Below, piece after piece: positions 59,638 to 60,959 of a stretch of 60,959 bases of DNA; position 1 is the stretch's first letter; every line of letters starts with the position of its first letter. Source of the DNA: a virus; the IMG/VR virus record IMGVR_UViG_3300021960_000075, positions 1 to 60,959 of that record; one strand, 5' to 3'. The notes under the pieces were generated by a model that was given only the letters and a program-made list of their open reading frames with translations, did not search any database and was not told the origin of the DNA. Made by a program: the position numbers and the translations under genes.

Positions 59638-60036
59638 CTAAAAAGGTGCTTGACTTTCATTTTCATCAGCTACTTCTTTTCTAGTCTTTTTAACAACTTT
59701 GAAATCGCCGTTGCTAAAGTCAAAGACAGTAGAGCCTACTTCATCTCCACCTTCATTGTATAACTTAAAAAGTAGTGAGTTAATGGTATACATCAATTCT
59801 CCTACTTCTTCTAGCCAGTCGTGATACATTTCATTTTGCATTTCAGCATTATGAGAATAGCGGCTATAGTTACCAGTCTCATTTTCTTTACGCATAATAA
59901 GTGTATTTTCACTTTGCCAGTGCTTGATGAGTGCTTCATAATCTTGTAAGTCTCTATACATAGAATGTAAGTTATCTTTACTTAGACTAGATTTATCTAA
60001 TAAGTCCGATGGACTATTGTATTTCAATATGCTCAT
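59638..60036 (-). CDS. hypothetical protein, 132 aa
   Basis: ATG at 60036 with TAGGAGA upstream. Helical N-terminal two thirds (MYRDLQDYEALIKHWQSENTLIM..., HDWLEEVGELMYTINSLLFKLY) and a charged tail. No family recognised. Transcribed from its own promoter, separate from the GpgS-like gene upstream. Confidence 0.5.
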   Translation of the reverse strand: MSILKYNSPSDLLDKSSLSKDNLHSMYRDLQDYEALIKHWQSENTLIMRKENETGNYSRYSHNAEMQNEMYHDWLEEVGELMYTINSLLFKLYNEGGDEVGSTVFDFSNGDFKVVKKTRKEVADENESQAPF

Positions 60037-60063
60037 TGATTCTCCTAATTTATCGAATATTTT

Positions 60064-60092
60064 ATTGTATCATATAACCTTTAAAAAAGCAA
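60064..60092 (-). promoter_or_regulatory. promoter for the gene at 60036
   Basis: Leftward: TTGCTT (60092-60087), 17-base spacer ending in TATGA, TACAAT (60069-60064). It is the phage consensus and lies directly after the GpgS-like stop codon, which ties this gene to the phage. Confidence 0.75.
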
Positions 60093-60093
60093 A

Positions 60094-60959
60094 TCAGTAT
60101 ATAGTATTTCTTGGTGGTCTAATAATTTCGCTTGGTGCATATTCTTTTCTCCTAAGAACTTCAAAATTATTTATACTATCTTTAGCCCATACTCTTAAGT
60201 AATTAGATATTGGAATATCTACAGCTGCTTTTTTAGCTATGGTCTGCATAATATCAAAAGACATCTTGCTTAAGTCTTGAATGCTCCTATGCCTATGCAC
60301 TCTAGTTCCCATATTGACTTGAGCAAACTTCCTATGTCCAAAAGTTTCTTTATTGTGTATATCAATTAAGTGTGATACTTCTACGCTATAGCCTGTCGGG
60401 TATTCAATAGCTTCTAGAACTTCTCTTCTTGCGGCATATTCGCCTGCAAGTGGCTGATAGAATTCTTGTAGCTTAGGAAAGAACATTGCAAGCATAGGTC
60501 TAGCTACAAGCTCTGTAACTCTTCCCATATCTCCTCTATCGTAGAATGCTTTAACATACTGAACTTCATCATTGATTATTAGTGGACCAACTAGCCCACG
60601 AATAAATCTATCATCAAAATTTTCAATATCTGCATCAATATAAACTACAAGATTAGATTTAGTTACAAATAATCCTTTCCAAAGGTTTTCGCCTTTCCCA
60701 GAAGCTTTAGGTAAATCTGGTTCTATATCTTTTGCATAGAAAAATGGAACGCCGCAACTTTCTACTTCTTGTTTAGTGTTATCAGTTGAACCGCTATCAA
60801 TAACTACTGCTTCATCTATCCAACTAGGAAGACTTTGTAAAATTTTGGCTATAGTTTTATCCTCGTTTAAAGTTGGTATAATTACTGAGACTGTGTTTGT
60901 AGATTTATGGCTCAGAATATAATCAGTTGGAAAATCTTCTTCAGCGTAAGTGAAGGGTT
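60094..60959 (-). CDS. gpgS: glucosyl-3-phosphoglycerate synthase-like glycosyltransferase (GT81), 5' end outside window
   Basis: The frame is open from the window edge to the stop at 60094, 287 residues visible. Motifs in order: VSVIIPTLNEDKTIAKIL, DEAVVIDSGSTDNT, KGENLWKGL, VVYIDADIENFDDRFIRG (D-A-D metal site), YVKAFYDRG, GRVTELVARPML, QPLAGEYAARREVLE and GYSVEVSHLID. This is the signature of GpgS, which transfers glucose from UDP-glucose to 3-phosphoglycerate in the actinobacterial route to glucosylglycerate and methylglucose polysaccharides. It is flanked by phage genes and a phage promoter, so it appears phage-encoded. Confidence 0.82.
   Translation of the reverse strand, partial: PFTYAEEDFPTDYILSHKSTNTVSVIIPTLNEDKTIAKILQSLPSWIDEAVVIDSGSTDNTKQEVESCGVPFFYAKDIEPDLPKASGKGENLWKGLFVTKSNLVVYIDADIENFDDRFIRGLVGPLIINDEVQYVKAFYDRGDMGRVTELVARPMLAMFFPKLQEFYQPLAGEYAARREVLEAIEYPTGYSVEVSHLIDIHNKETFGHRKFAQVNMGTRVHRHRSIQDLSKMSFDIMQTIAKKAAVDIPISNYLRVWAKDSINNFEVLRRKEYAPSEIIRPPRNTIY

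Noticed and set aside
1-60959. Prophage boundary or attachment site
   Set aside because: No integrase, no tRNA-type duplicated core and no bacterial housekeeping gene; GpgS alone is not enough because it is followed by phage promoters and genes.

Overview
The window is a contiguous piece of an AT-rich tailed-phage genome of siphovirus type. It has an HK97-type head module, a tail module with a -1 frameshifted assembly chaperone and a 1159-residue tape measure, a very long fibre region, lysis genes and two edges of mostly unknown genes. No integrase, repressor or attachment site is visible. Several clues point to an actinobacterial host: a gene resembling glucosyl-3-phosphoglycerate synthase at the right edge, a secreted protein with long Thr linkers, a single-cluster ferredoxin of the type common in actinobacteria, and a set of leaderless promoters. 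A marine AT-rich actinobacterium is my best guess, but it is inference.

Layout. 1-5549 (+): small early-type genes of unknown function, many with zinc knuckles, driven by a recurrent promoter (TTGCWT, 17 bp, TATAAT, usually preceded by TATG), plus a large structured RNA at about 2603-2980. 5675-13551 (+): TerL, a portal with a large C-terminal extension, prohead protease, major capsid protein, connector and small genes. 13548-15002 (-): a cassette inserted in the head module, with a transglycosylase-like lysis enzyme and small genes. It is followed by a + strand HTH gene at 15121. 15932-28534 (+): head closure, tail completion, tube, chaperone G/GT, tape measure, distal tail and a tip protein with a S74-type chaperone. 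28531-41835 (+): fibres, including a 2483-residue repetitive fibre and a Tyr/Pro/His-rich spike. 41855-48131 (+): a tightly overlapping cluster of four 2-oxoglutarate/Fe(II) oxygenase-like proteins, an FkbM-like methyltransferase, further copies of a PPG/ETD-motif family (DUF6065-like) and a ferredoxin. 48139-56795 (+): metallophosphoesterase, amidase endolysin, DUF5675-like protein, two holin-like proteins, a Thr-linker secreted protein, micro-ORFs, a GT60-like glycosyltransferase and a thermonuclease. 56796-60959: two candidate structured RNAs and a leftward block of unknown genes ending in the GpgS-like gene.

The most interesting idea is a virion-decoration pathway. Prolyl-hydroxylase-like enzymes and a glycosyltransferase resembling the Skp1 hydroxyproline GlcNAc-transferase family (GT60) sit in the same late region as a spike with repeated Pro-Gly-Tyr motifs. 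This suggests hydroxylation, O-glycosylation and possibly methylation of fibre proteins. The enzyme families are read from motifs; the pathway is inference. The second candidate novelty is the RNA at 2603-2980, with nested perfect helices, a GCAA and a TTCG tetraloop, and a tRNA-like T-arm plus acceptor stem.
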